DNA from: CAYOUV01 sp963790075
GTDB taxonomy: Bacteria; Chloroflexota; Anaerolineae; Anaerolineales; Villigracilaceae
Assembly: GCA_963790075.1 (NCBI GenBank)
Contig: CAWBNG010000003.1
Span: 62,001 to 126,000, forward strand
DNA length: 64,000 nt
Direction: 5' to 3'
The notes under the pieces were generated by a model. The model was not told the origin of the DNA and ran no database searches. It saw only the letters and a list, made by a program, of their open reading frames with translations. Shown here in pieces: positions 34,776 through 43,175 of this stretch; the stretch's first letter is position 1, and each line of letters begins with the position of its first letter. The position numbers were made by a program, and so were the translations under genes.

Positions 34776-36064
34776 TGTTCTCTTACACGTTCAATCCTGG
34801 CCCCCAACGCACGAAGCTTCCCGTCCACATTTTCATAACCTCGGTCAATTTGACTGACATTACGAATAATGGATTTTCCTTCAGCCGCTAGAGCTGCCAA
34901 GACCAAAGACATTCCAGCGCGAATATCAGGACTCTCCATTTTTTCGGCATAAAGATCCGACGGTCCCTGAACGATGCAGCGATGAGGGTCACACAACACG
35001 ATCTGGGCTCCCATACCCACCAATTTATCGGTAAAGTACATGCGGCTCGGGTACATCCAATCATGGAAAAGAATGCTCCCCTTGGCCTGTGTAGCGACAA
35101 CGATTGCAATGCTCATCAAATCAGTCGGGAAAGCTGGCCAGACATTGACCTTGATCTCCGGGATAGCATACCCGAGGTCAGGTTCGATCTCCAAACGCTG
35201 ACCAGCCGGGACAATAATGTCGTCTCCTTCTGTCTGCCAATCGACCCCCATCCAATTCATCACGATGCGGATCATATCCAGATACTGCGGCCCGGCTTTA
35301 TTGATACGTACGTTACCCCCGGTAACCACCGCAGCACCGACAAAACTCATTACCTCAAGGTAATCTGGGCCGACCGTAAATTCTCCACCATGTAATCGCT
35401 CCACGCCCTCGATATGCAGGATGTTCGAACCAATTCCTTCAATTCTTGCTCCGAATGCGTTCAACATACGGCAGAGTTCCTGCACATGCGGCTCGGAAGC
35501 TGAATTACGTAGAACGGTAGCTCCTTCGGCCAAAACCGCCGCCATGATTGTATTTTCAGTTGCAGTCACACTGGCTTCATCGAGCAGGATATTTGCCCCC
35601 TTCAAGCTCTTGGCTCGGAAATCGAACATTCCCCGAGCCCGGTCATACTCCACCTCGGCTCCCAAAGCTCTCAAAGCCAAGATGTGCGTATCCACGCGAC
35701 GACGACCAATTACATCACCACCCGGAGGCGGAAGATTAAGTTCCCCAAAGCGCGCAGTCATTGGCCCGGCCAAGAGGATGGAGGCTCGGATTCGTCGACA
35801 CAGGTCTGGATCCAAATCCGCAGGCCGGACAGTCCCGGCTTGGATCTGCCAAGTATCATGATCGAGATCTTTAAATTCCACCCCCAGGCTTTCAATCAAA
35901 CGGCGCATGTCGCGCACATCACAAATCTTGGGCACATTATGTAAAACAACCGGTTCATCCGTCAGCAAGCAAGCTGCCAACAATGGCAGGGTCGCATTTT
36001 TATTTCCGGAAGGTGTAATTTCTCCCCGCAAAGGTACTTTTCCATCGATGATTAATTTTTCCAT
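34772..36064 (-). CDS. murA: UDP-N-acetylglucosamine 1-carboxyvinyltransferase with Asp at the catalytic Cys position
   Basis: 430 aa, full length. It adds enolpyruvate to UDP-GlcNAc, the first committed step of peptidoglycan synthesis. GNKNA at residues 20-24 and RRIRASILLAGP at 90-101 are the substrate motifs. The active-site loop reads PPGGDVIGRRRVDTH, so Asp117 replaces the Cys attacked by fosfomycin (Cys115 in E. coli). The C-terminus has SPDIRAGMSLVLAAL and HIDRGYE-like QIDRGYENVDGKLRALGA. A GGAG site precedes the ATG. Its presence supports a peptidoglycan wall. Confidence 0.95.
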   Translation of the reverse strand: MEKLIIDGKVPLRGEITPSGNKNATLPLLAACLLTDEPVVLHNVPKICDVRDMRRLIESLGVEFKDLDHDTWQIQAGTVRPADLDPDLCRRIRASILLAGPMTARFGELNLPPPGGDVIGRRRVDTHILALRALGAEVEYDRARGMFDFRAKSLKGANILLDEASVTATENTIMAAVLAEGATVLRNSASEPHVQELCRMLNAFGARIEGIGSNILHIEGVERLHGGEFTVGPDYLEVMSFVGAAVVTGGNVRINKAGPQYLDMIRIVMNWMGVDWQTEGDDIIVPAGQRLEIEPDLGYAIPEIKVNVWPAFPTDLMSIAIVVATQAKGSILFHDWMYPSRMYFTDKLVGMGAQIVLCDPHRCIVQGPSDLYAEKMESPDIRAGMSLVLAALAAEGKSIIRNVSQIDRGYENVDGKLRALGARIERVREQ

Positions 36065-36175
36065 AGGTTTCTCCAGTACGATTTATTATAAAATGCCGCA
36101 AGAAGCTTTTTCTAGCACTTTACAATATACTTACATGTGCTCTTAATTGTGTTGCAATTGAATATAATAAGTAAT

Positions 36176-36916
36176 ATGATGAATGTCTTAATTCTTATTC
36201 CGCTGATAATCGGATGGTTGGCGGGCCTTCTTGTAAATTACTTGTCAGATGTACTGCCCCTGACACGTCAATTCAGCCAACCGACCTGCCATAATTGCGG
36301 TAAAAAATTTCAGTGGAGCGACTATCTGCTTCTAAAGCCCTGCCAGGACGGACATCGCAGGAGCCTGCGTACTTGGTTTGTACAGGCGCTGGTTTTAGGT
36401 GCCGCGATTTATATCTGGTTCTTCCCTCCGAGAATACTTGGTTACTGGCTTGGCCTTATCCTTTTGGTTTATTTTTTCACTATATTGGTGATCGACCTGG
36501 AACACCGTCTAATTCTGCATCCGACCAGTTTATTTGGTGCTTTCCTGGGCTTTGGCTTTGGAATTCTCCTGCACGGCCTCATCCCAACTTTGATTGGTGG
36601 ATTGGCTGGTTTTGGGATAATGTATGCATTATACTATCTAGGTATTCTGTTTACCCGCTATCTGTCGCGTAGACGCGGAGAGCCGATCGAGGAAGAAGCT
36701 CTCGGATTCGGTGATGTCAATCTTGGTGGGATTCTTGGGTTACTACTGGGTTGGCCATTGATTTGGATCGGACTGCTCGCATCCATACTAATTGGAGGCC
36801 TTGCCAGTTTGATATTGATTGTCGGGATGTTATTATTTAAAAAATATCAGGCTTTCACAGCCATCCCTTATGCACCATTTCTTATTTTAGGAACGATATT
36901 GTTGCTTTATCGCTAG
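36176..36916 (+). CDS. A24-family prepilin peptidase
   Basis: 246 aa from the first of two ATGs at 36176; a GTG at 36137 is in frame but would add an unlikely leader across the -10-like TATAAT at 36163. About seven membrane segments. Early cysteines (CHNCG, then KPC) match the zinc site of bifunctional PilD-type enzymes. The two catalytic aspartates lie in VIDLEHRLIL and GFGDVNLGG. It should cleave and perhaps methylate Flp and the TadE-like pseudopilins encoded on both sides. Confidence 0.88.
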   Translation: MMNVLILIPLIIGWLAGLLVNYLSDVLPLTRQFSQPTCHNCGKKFQWSDYLLLKPCQDGHRRSLRTWFVQALVLGAAIYIWFFPPRILGYWLGLILLVYFFTILVIDLEHRLILHPTSLFGAFLGFGFGILLHGLIPTLIGGLAGFGIMYALYYLGILFTRYLSRRRGEPIEEEALGFGDVNLGGILGLLLGWPLIWIGLLASILIGGLASLILIVGMLLFKKYQAFTAIPYAPFLILGTILLLYR

Positions 36917-37004
36917 CAATAGTACAACAGTACTAAAGCAGGATTGACATCAAATCAGCTATAATAACAATTTGTGTATAAGCGTACAAACAAGAGTGAA
37001 AAAA

Positions 37005-37664
37005 ATGAAAAATATTTGGATGAAAATCACACAACGAAAAGCAGTTTCGCACAAACGGAAAAATCATTCCAAGGCTCAAAGCCTGGTCGAAGTCGCAATA
37101 GCTTTTCCGCTTCTGATCATGATTTTTTCAGGCTTGGTGGAATTTGGCTTCATGCTTAATTATTATCTGTCAGTCGTCGACGCTACCCGAGAGTCTGCCA
37201 GATTCTTTAGCAATCTTGACCCCTACAACACTGACTTCACCGACAATATGGACTTTTATCAAGGCGCAGCCGAGATGGTCATCACCAATCTTGAGCCGAA
37301 AACGACTGAAGATACTTCGAGAAGGATTTCGCTGGACTCCAGCAGCGACGACGTTATCATTTCGGTCTTCAGCGTAACCAGCAATGGATATGGGACAAAT
37401 GTAATACGCTTTCCCGTCTCGACCGGAGGGGAATATCACTGGTTCAATAACGAACCCTCAAAATTTACCACTGCTGACATCCAAAGTCGTCTGGTCGGCA
37501 GTGCGCCCAATTCGGGTATCCTATTGGTCGAAATCTACTATCACTATCATCAAATATTAGGACTCCCCTGGCTTACTGTGTTTGTTCCCGACCCGGTGAC
37601 GATCTACGCTTATACGATCATGCCGCTTTCTGCGGCCGAACCAACGCCAACGCCTGTGCCATAA
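37005..37664 (+). CDS. TadE-like pseudopilin, first copy
   Basis: 219 aa from the ATG at 37005. A Lys-rich leader is followed by the TadE signature AQSLVEVAIAFPLLIMIFSGLVEFGF near residues 25-50, with Glu at the pilin-like +5 position and a single membrane helix. The outer part (70-210) is beta-rich and ends in PTPTPVP. TadE proteins are minor pilins of the Tad pilus. It is followed by the TadG-like and second TadE genes with gaps of 15-21 bp, forming one operon. Confidence 0.82.
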   Translation: MKNIWMKITQRKAVSHKRKNHSKAQSLVEVAIAFPLLIMIFSGLVEFGFMLNYYLSVVDATRESARFFSNLDPYNTDFTDNMDFYQGAAEMVITNLEPKTTEDTSRRISLDSSSDDVIISVFSVTSNGYGTNVIRFPVSTGGEYHWFNNEPSKFTTADIQSRLVGSAPNSGILLVEIYYHYHQILGLPWLTVFVPDPVTIYAYTIMPLSAAEPTPTPVP

Positions 37665-37679
37665 GCGAAAAGAGAAAAT

Positions 37680-39002
37680 ATGTTGAAAAAATTTTTCACA
37701 CGTTCTGAAAGTGGCCAGGCGATCATTATCATCGTCGTCGGGTTGATTGGCATCCTGGCGATGATCGGTTTGATGATCGATGGTGGGGTGCTTTTTATCG
37801 ACTATGCCAAACTCAAACGCGCCACCGACGCCGCTGCCCTGGCTGCTTCGCTTCAATACCGCGAAGGATATACGATCTCGCAATTGAGCGATTCGGCAAA
37901 TGAATTCATCCGGCTCAATGAAATCGCAGCCGTCAACATCCAGGTCGACACCTGCGATACAGACGCCACCATGTGCTCCACGCCGCCTCGCAAGCTGGTT
38001 CGCATCCGAGCCTCCAAGCAAGTCGACTTTGGCTTTTTACCTGTAATCGGGATCCGGAATACCATCATTACCACGTCGGCCGTCAGTGAAGCAGCCTCGG
38101 TTGATGTAGTACTGGTGATCGACTCGTCCGGTTCGATGGCCTTTGAAAGCACTAGCCCAACGCCCAACCCGACCGATCCGAGCGTTTGCAACCCGGCACA
38201 TACCTGCCAGCCATTCGAACAGGTCAAGGATGTGGCCAAAGAATTCGTGCAGCGGTTGTACTTCCCTTACGACCGGGTGGCGGTCATCACCTTTGATCGA
38301 AACGCACACGAGAAACAAACTTTGCTGGCAGATGAGACCGCTACCCTCAATGCGATCGACGCTTTGACAGTCTACCAACCGCCTGCCTGTGACACTCTTG
38401 CGGGATCGTGCCTAAACTATGATGGCGGCGGAACCTACCTGGGACTTGAATGTCCGCTGTACCGCAATACGGGTGATCCGTCCTCCTGCGGTTCCAGCAA
38501 TATCGGCGGAGGCCTGGGCATGGCGGGCAACGAATTTGCTGCCGCCACCCCTGTACGTGAAGACTCCTTATGGGTTGTCATCCTCCTGGCCGGTGGCCCT
38601 GCCAATGCGACCAATGCGGATCCTCCAAGCTTCCCATACGGATATTGTCCGTCCGCCGATTGGGTTCAACCGTTTTGCCGCGACGCCTCGGCCGCCACAC
38701 GCCATGCCAACGGCGACATAAACTTCGATGCAGAAGATTATGCCCGCGATATGGCAGATTTTGTGACCAGCCCGGATACCGGACAGGGAGCTGTGCTGTT
38801 TGCGATCGGTTTGGGCGACTTGGTGCAGCACGCACCGGTTGGCGATGCGGACGCTGCCGAGAAACTCCTGCAATACGCAGCCCTGGATTCCGGCGGGCCT
38901 ACTGCCAACCACGGCCAATATTACTATGCACCATCCACCGCTCAACTGCGCGCGATCTTCAGAGATATTGCCGAAAACATCGCCACGCGCCTCACTCACT
39001 AG
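37680..39002 (+). CDS. TadG-like protein with von Willebrand factor A domain
   Basis: 440 aa. Residues 1-60 are a TadG-type N-terminus with one membrane helix (14-36), ESGQAI before it and RATDAAALAAS after it. A VWA domain starts near residue 141; the metal-ion-dependent adhesion motif DSSGSM at 148-153 is intact. Many cysteines (PACDTLAGSC and others) suggest extracellular disulfides. TadG proteins with VWA domains sit at the cell surface with the Tad pilus and may act as adhesins. Middle gene of a three-gene surface-protein operon. Confidence 0.88.
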   Translation: MLKKFFTRSESGQAIIIIVVGLIGILAMIGLMIDGGVLFIDYAKLKRATDAAALAASLQYREGYTISQLSDSANEFIRLNEIAAVNIQVDTCDTDATMCSTPPRKLVRIRASKQVDFGFLPVIGIRNTIITTSAVSEAASVDVVLVIDSSGSMAFESTSPTPNPTDPSVCNPAHTCQPFEQVKDVAKEFVQRLYFPYDRVAVITFDRNAHEKQTLLADETATLNAIDALTVYQPPACDTLAGSCLNYDGGGTYLGLECPLYRNTGDPSSCGSSNIGGGLGMAGNEFAAATPVREDSLWVVILLAGGPANATNADPPSFPYGYCPSADWVQPFCRDASAATRHANGDINFDAEDYARDMADFVTSPDTGQGAVLFAIGLGDLVQHAPVGDADAAEKLLQYAALDSGGPTANHGQYYYAPSTAQLRAIFRDIAENIATRLTH

Positions 39003-39023
39003 CCATAACGATTGGAAAAGATC

Positions 39024-40787
39024 ATGAACATAAAAATTTCTAACCAACGTGATCGGACGAAAAGTCGAGCCCGTGCCCAGAGTATGGTGGAATTTGCATT
39101 GGTACTGCCAATTCTGCTCTTTCTCATGTTCGGCATCATCGAATTTTCACGCTTGTTTTACTCCTGGATCGTCGTCGAAAATGTGGCCCGCGTAGGAGTA
39201 CGTTATGCCACGACCGGAGAATACAATCCGGCATATTGTGTCGATGGCCCGGATGCTGGAACGGAAGCCTGCGCTGGCGATGGAAAAGCTGATGAAATCG
39301 ATAAAGCCCGCATACCATCCATCAAGGATGAAGTCCGCAGGCTGACGATTGGCTTCCCATACAGCGAGAGTGTCGCGCAATCCGATGAGTATTATTACAA
39401 GATCACGATCTGCTCCAACAAACCGGGAGAAATATTCGTTCTGCCAGAAATGGGCGGACCGCGCTACAGCGACTGCACACCCGAGGAAGATCCGGGAGCT
39501 CCCGGACAGCGCGTGGTGGTTTCGGTCGACTATAACTTTGCCTACATTATTCCTTTGTTGAAAGGCCTGGGTCCGGTTGTTCACCTGGCCGCTTACCGCG
39601 AAGGCATCGTGGAACAGTTCCGCGTGTCGCGCCTGATCAATATCCAGCCGACTTTCGCCGTTCCGACCGTTCCAACCAATACACCTTTGCCTACCAGCAC
39701 CTTCACGGCAACTCCCCTGCCCTCACCGACAGCCACCTGCGCACCGCTATTTGTAGATATCGTCAGTCCGGGAACGGATGGGGTTGAAATTACCGACCGG
39801 AGTCAGACGGATTTTGAGGCAGTAGCCTATGATCCAAATATCGGCACAAACAACGGCGATGGGATCTTTCAGGTTCACTTCACACTTTTCGATCCAAATG
39901 GGAATCAGATCCATTATCAAAGCGAAAGCCTTGTCGCTTATTGCGGCTTCGGCGGGGACCATCCCTGCTCGTTGATGCCCACTTCAGAATGGGATGCCCT
40001 GATCAATGGCACCTACACCCTGCAAGCCGAGGCGATCAGCTACGGCTCATGCTCGTCTACAGCCATCGCCACCAAGACCTTCAATATCAACAATCCGCCA
40101 ACCCCGACCCCGACGATTACACTGACACCGTCCAAGACGCCGACCCCAACCCTCACCCCCACGCCGGATTGCACCTTGCTCAGTTTGTATTCCATATACA
40201 CTTCCGGGGATAAACTTTACGCCAGGGTCAGGAATGACAACCCGATCGATATGCCGCTGACTTCTTCGTCCGTTTCCTGGTCGCTCACCACCCCGACCCA
40301 ATATTTGAATGCCTGGAACTGGAACGGCTACACGTACGATGGCACGAACGATTATAACTCGCCGTCCTCGTCCACCTGTTCGGGAGGCGGCTGCAGCTTC
40401 CCGGGCGGCGCCAACTATAGATGGTACGTCGATTTCAATAACGCCGACCCGATCTACGGCAACTTCAGCGTCCAGCTGACCCTCGGAGGCTGTGTGGTAA
40501 CGGGTAATCTCTTCGTCCCAACCCCAACGCCAAGCAATACCCCGCTGCCGACCTATACGCCGTCCAGAACCCCGACGCCGTCCAAGACCCCAACGCCGTC
40601 CAAGACCCCAACGCCGTCTAACACCCCAACCAATACCAACACACCGACGCCGTCCAAGACGCCAACCAAGACCCTGACACCGTCCAAGACACCGACGCAC
40701 CCACCGACCTGGACACCGTCAGCAACGCCGCCAAACACTCACACACCGACACCGTCCCCGACGAAGACTGCCTGCTTCGAATGCTAG
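39024..40787 (+). CDS. TadE-like pseudopilin with large Thr/Pro-rich ectodomain
   Basis: 587 aa from the ATG at 39024 (GGAAAAG upstream). Residues 15-50 carry the TadE signature AQSMVEFALVLPILLFLMFGIIEFSR with one membrane helix. About 150 residues of TadE-like ectodomain follow. Then come a Thr/Pro linker, a beta domain with cysteines (about 240-360), another linker, a second beta domain (about 390-490, CSGGGCSFPGGANYRWYVDF) and a C-terminal TPSKTPTPSKTPT low-complexity tail. The tail likely spans the wall or is glycosylated. Much longer than typical TadE, so it may be the pilus tip or a surface adhesin. Confidence 0.85.
   Translation: MNIKISNQRDRTKSRARAQSMVEFALVLPILLFLMFGIIEFSRLFYSWIVVENVARVGVRYATTGEYNPAYCVDGPDAGTEACAGDGKADEIDKARIPSIKDEVRRLTIGFPYSESVAQSDEYYYKITICSNKPGEIFVLPEMGGPRYSDCTPEEDPGAPGQRVVVSVDYNFAYIIPLLKGLGPVVHLAAYREGIVEQFRVSRLINIQPTFAVPTVPTNTPLPTSTFTATPLPSPTATCAPLFVDIVSPGTDGVEITDRSQTDFEAVAYDPNIGTNNGDGIFQVHFTLFDPNGNQIHYQSESLVAYCGFGGDHPCSLMPTSEWDALINGTYTLQAEAISYGSCSSTAIATKTFNINNPPTPTPTITLTPSKTPTPTLTPTPDCTLLSLYSIYTSGDKLYARVRNDNPIDMPLTSSSVSWSLTTPTQYLNAWNWNGYTYDGTNDYNSPSSSTCSGGGCSFPGGANYRWYVDFNNADPIYGNFSVQLTLGGCVVTGNLFVPTPTPSNTPLPTYTPSRTPTPSKTPTPSKTPTPSNTPTNTNTPTPSKTPTKTLTPSKTPTHPPTWTPSATPPNTHTPTPSPTKTACFEC
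40560..40631 (+). repeat. 18-bp tandem repeats encoding TPSKTP
   Basis: Four 18-bp units starting at 40560, 40578, 40596 and 40614. Units two and three are identical (CCGTCCAAGACCCCAACG); the first and last differ at a few bases. Degenerate copies continue to about 40770. Length variation by slippage is likely. Confidence 0.88.
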
Positions 40788-40816
40788 TCTAGTCAAACAA
40801 AGGGGTTTACCTAAGC

Positions 40817-40856
40817 AAAAACCGGCTGCCTAAGTTACTAGGCAGCCGGTTTTTAC
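40817..40856 (+). terminator. terminator of the TadE/TadG operon
   Basis: 15-bp stem (40817-40831 with 40840-40854), 8-nt loop, T-rich 3' arm. It directly precedes, and partly overlaps, the glmS promoter. Confidence 0.88.
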
Positions 40857-40864
40857 AGTATAAT
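40835..40864 (+). promoter_or_regulatory. promoter of glmS
   Basis: TATAAT at 40859-40864, with TTACTA at 40835-40840 (18-bp spacer) inside the preceding terminator. Transcription would begin near 40871, about 46 nt before the ribozyme cleavage site. Confidence 0.6.
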
Positions 40865-40916
40865 CCCAGCATTCTATTGCGCAGGAGGTGCAGCAAATTC
40901 TTTTTTGGGAGAGACA

Positions 40917-41150
40917 GCGCATGCTCCCGCGGCGGGAATGTACCCGGCGTGGGATGACGAGGATGAGGGTACCCCAGTGCGAGCTGGGGCTAATCCCGGC
41001 TTGGCCGGGAGAAAATCGAAGGATCAGCGGAAGCCCTCCGGGAGCACCACCTCCCGAACATCTTTCCCTCCAAATTCGAAATCTGCAACAAAGCCCGCGG
41101 GTAACCGCGTAGACAAAAATGCAGGTAGTGGCCCAAAATTGGTGCAGATA
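40917..41150 (+). ncRNA. glmS ribozyme (glucosamine-6-phosphate-responsive self-cleaving leader)
   Basis: Upstream of glmS the core of the ribozyme is visible: cleavage expected between A40916 and G40917 (A|GCGC), the 5' P2 strand CTCCCGC, loop GAATGTACCCGG, 3' P2 strand GTGGGA, and the conserved GATGACGAGG (40953-40962). GAGGG (40965-40969) pairs with CCCTC (41034-41038), flanking ATCGAAGGATCAGCGG. GCGTAGACAAAAATGCAGG downstream fits P4. Two extra hairpins are inserted at 40972-41010. With bound glucosamine-6-P the RNA cleaves itself and glmS mRNA is degraded. The 3' boundary is approximate. Confidence 0.88.
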
Positions 41151-41213
41151 ATTCCGCATTTCCTGCGGTAGTTTTCTGTGCTCGATAATTCTAAATTCGG
41201 AGGGAACTCCCTT

Positions 41214-43055
41214 ATGTGCGGAATCGTTGGATACATCGGCGCGCAAGATGCCACGCCGATCATCCTCAATGGTCTCAAACGTCTTGAATACCGTGGCTAT
41301 GACTTAGCCGGGATTGCCGTCCTGCAGGACGGTAAGATCGAGGTCCGGCGAGATGCAGGAAAACTCGCCCGTCTGATTGAGTTAGTGGCTCAATCCCCTC
41401 TCAGCGGCACGCTCGGGATCGGGCATACCCGTTGGGCGACGCATGGCGCCCCGAATGCCCGCAACGCCCATCCCCATCTCGGCGCCACCGGTGAAGTGGT
41501 CGTGGTCCACAATGGTATCGTCGAAAATTTTCTGGAACTGCGCGACGAGCTCTCGGCCGAGGGCGTCACTTTCAACTCGGAGACAGATACAGAAACGATC
41601 GTCCACCTGGTCGAACATTTCCAAGCCAGCGGATTGGATTTGGTCGAGGCAGCCCGCCAGACCTTTCAACGCATCGAGGGCGCCAATGTGGTCGTGCTGA
41701 TGTCGTCCAGAGAGCCGGATAAAATCGTCACAGCTCGCATCGGCAACGCAGGTGGCATAGTGATCGGATTTGGCGAAAACGAGATGTTCGCTGCCTCAGA
41801 CATCCCGGCCATCCTCGAACATACACGCCAGGTCGTCTTCCTTGAATCGCACCAGATGGCAGTCATTACCGAAGGTGGAGCCAGAATCGAGACCCTGGAC
41901 GGACAACCAGTCCAAGCCCAGCCGCAGACGATTGCCTTTGACCCGGTCGCGGCCGAAAAAGGCGCATACCGTCACTTCATGCAGAAAGAAATCCACGAAC
42001 AGGTACGTTCGCTGACCGATACCCTGGCCGGCCGGGTTGATTTCGAGAACGGGCGCATCCGCCTGCCCGAACTCAACCTGACCCCGGACCTGGCCCAACG
42101 TATCCAGAAGATCTACATCACCGCCTGTGGCACAGCTGCTTACGCCGGCATGGTCGGTAAATTTTTAATCGAAAAGATCGCCCGCATTCCCACCGAAGTC
42201 GTCATCGGATCCGAATTCCGTTACAGTGACCCGATTGTGGACGAAAACACCGTCGTGTTGGCCATCAGTCAATCCGGCGAAACTGCCGATACGCTAGCTG
42301 CCATGGAAGAGGGCCGCCACAAAGGTGCAACCTTATGGAGCATCGTCAATGCCATCGGCTCACAGGCTATGCGCATCGCGGACGGGTACATCTCGATGCA
42401 AACCGGACCCGAAATCGGTGTGGCTTCGACGAAAGCTTTCACCGCCCCCTTGGTGGATCAGTACATGCTGGCCATCTTGTTGGCCGATCTGCGTGGCGTG
42501 CTCGACGAGAAAACCCGCCGCACACTGGTCGCTGATTTGCGCCTGATACCGGACCTGGCCGGTCGGACGCTGGAACGGGAGCCGGAGGTCGAGAAGGTTG
42601 CCCAGGCCTTGAAGGATATTCAAGGCTGCCTGTACCTCGGACGCGGCATCAATATGCCGATCGCCTACGAAGGTGCCTTGAAACTCAAGGAAATCTCCTA
42701 CATCCACGCCGAAGGATATCCGGCTGGCGAGATGAAGCATGGCCCAATCGCCCTGATCGATGAAAACATGCCGGTCGTCTGCCTGGTGCCCAAAGACCCC
42801 TGGCACGAAAAGATGATCAGCCAGATCCAGCAAGCCAAAGCGCGCGGCGGCCTGGTCGTGGCCTTGGCCAGCGATGGTGACGAACTCGTCGAAAGTATGG
42901 CCGACATGGTATTATGGGTACCGGACACGCCCTGGATGCTCTCCCCGGTCATCACAGTTCTGCCGCTGCAGCTGTTGGCGTATCATATCGCTGCCCTGCG
43001 TGGACTGGACGTAGACCAGCCGCGTAATCTGGCGAAAAGCGTCACGGTAGAATAA
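41214..43055 (+). CDS. glmS: glutamine-fructose-6-phosphate aminotransferase (isomerising)
   Basis: 613 aa from the ATG at 41214, so that Cys2 is exposed as the N-terminal nucleophile (MCGIVGYIG) after Met removal. The glutaminase domain covers residues 1-235 (GHTRWATHG, HNGIVENF, SETDTE). Two SIS domains form the isomerase part (ACGTAAYAG, SQSGETADT, and a late KEISYIHAEGYPAGEMKHGP). The C-terminus LAKSVTVE matches the family. It makes glucosamine-6-P for the cell wall, and its mRNA carries the ribozyme that senses this product. Confidence 0.97.
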   Translation: MCGIVGYIGAQDATPIILNGLKRLEYRGYDLAGIAVLQDGKIEVRRDAGKLARLIELVAQSPLSGTLGIGHTRWATHGAPNARNAHPHLGATGEVVVVHNGIVENFLELRDELSAEGVTFNSETDTETIVHLVEHFQASGLDLVEAARQTFQRIEGANVVVLMSSREPDKIVTARIGNAGGIVIGFGENEMFAASDIPAILEHTRQVVFLESHQMAVITEGGARIETLDGQPVQAQPQTIAFDPVAAEKGAYRHFMQKEIHEQVRSLTDTLAGRVDFENGRIRLPELNLTPDLAQRIQKIYITACGTAAYAGMVGKFLIEKIARIPTEVVIGSEFRYSDPIVDENTVVLAISQSGETADTLAAMEEGRHKGATLWSIVNAIGSQAMRIADGYISMQTGPEIGVASTKAFTAPLVDQYMLAILLADLRGVLDEKTRRTLVADLRLIPDLAGRTLEREPEVEKVAQALKDIQGCLYLGRGINMPIAYEGALKLKEISYIHAEGYPAGEMKHGPIALIDENMPVVCLVPKDPWHEKMISQIQQAKARGGLVVALASDGDELVESMADMVLWVPDTPWMLSPVITVLPLQLLAYHIAALRGLDVDQPRNLAKSVTVE

Positions 43056-43073
43056 ATCAGCGTGTTTCAATCT

Positions 43074-43105
43074 ATGCCCGTCAGGACTTCCGTCGGGCAT
43101 TTTTC
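43074..43105 (+). terminator. terminator of glmS
   Basis: ATGCCCG (43074-43080) pairs with CGGGCAT (43094-43100), followed by TTTTTC. Confidence 0.8.
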
Positions 43106-43175
43106 TTATTTCCAATATCAATTTTTCTGATAAAATTGAGTACATATATCCCTTTTACTTGACAGCGAGATAAAC

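Noticed and set aside
36943..36980. TTGACA as a promoter for the first TadE-like gene
   Set aside because: No -10 box at 16-18 bp spacing; the TAATAA/TATAAT-like bases lie too close.
40047..40738. Arg/Gly-rich open frames on the minus strand under the TadE repeat region
   Set aside because: Produced by reading the Thr/Pro codon repeats backwards; no start signals.
40560..40770. CRISPR-like repeat array
   Set aside because: Units are 18-bp tandem codon repeats without spacers, inside a protein gene.
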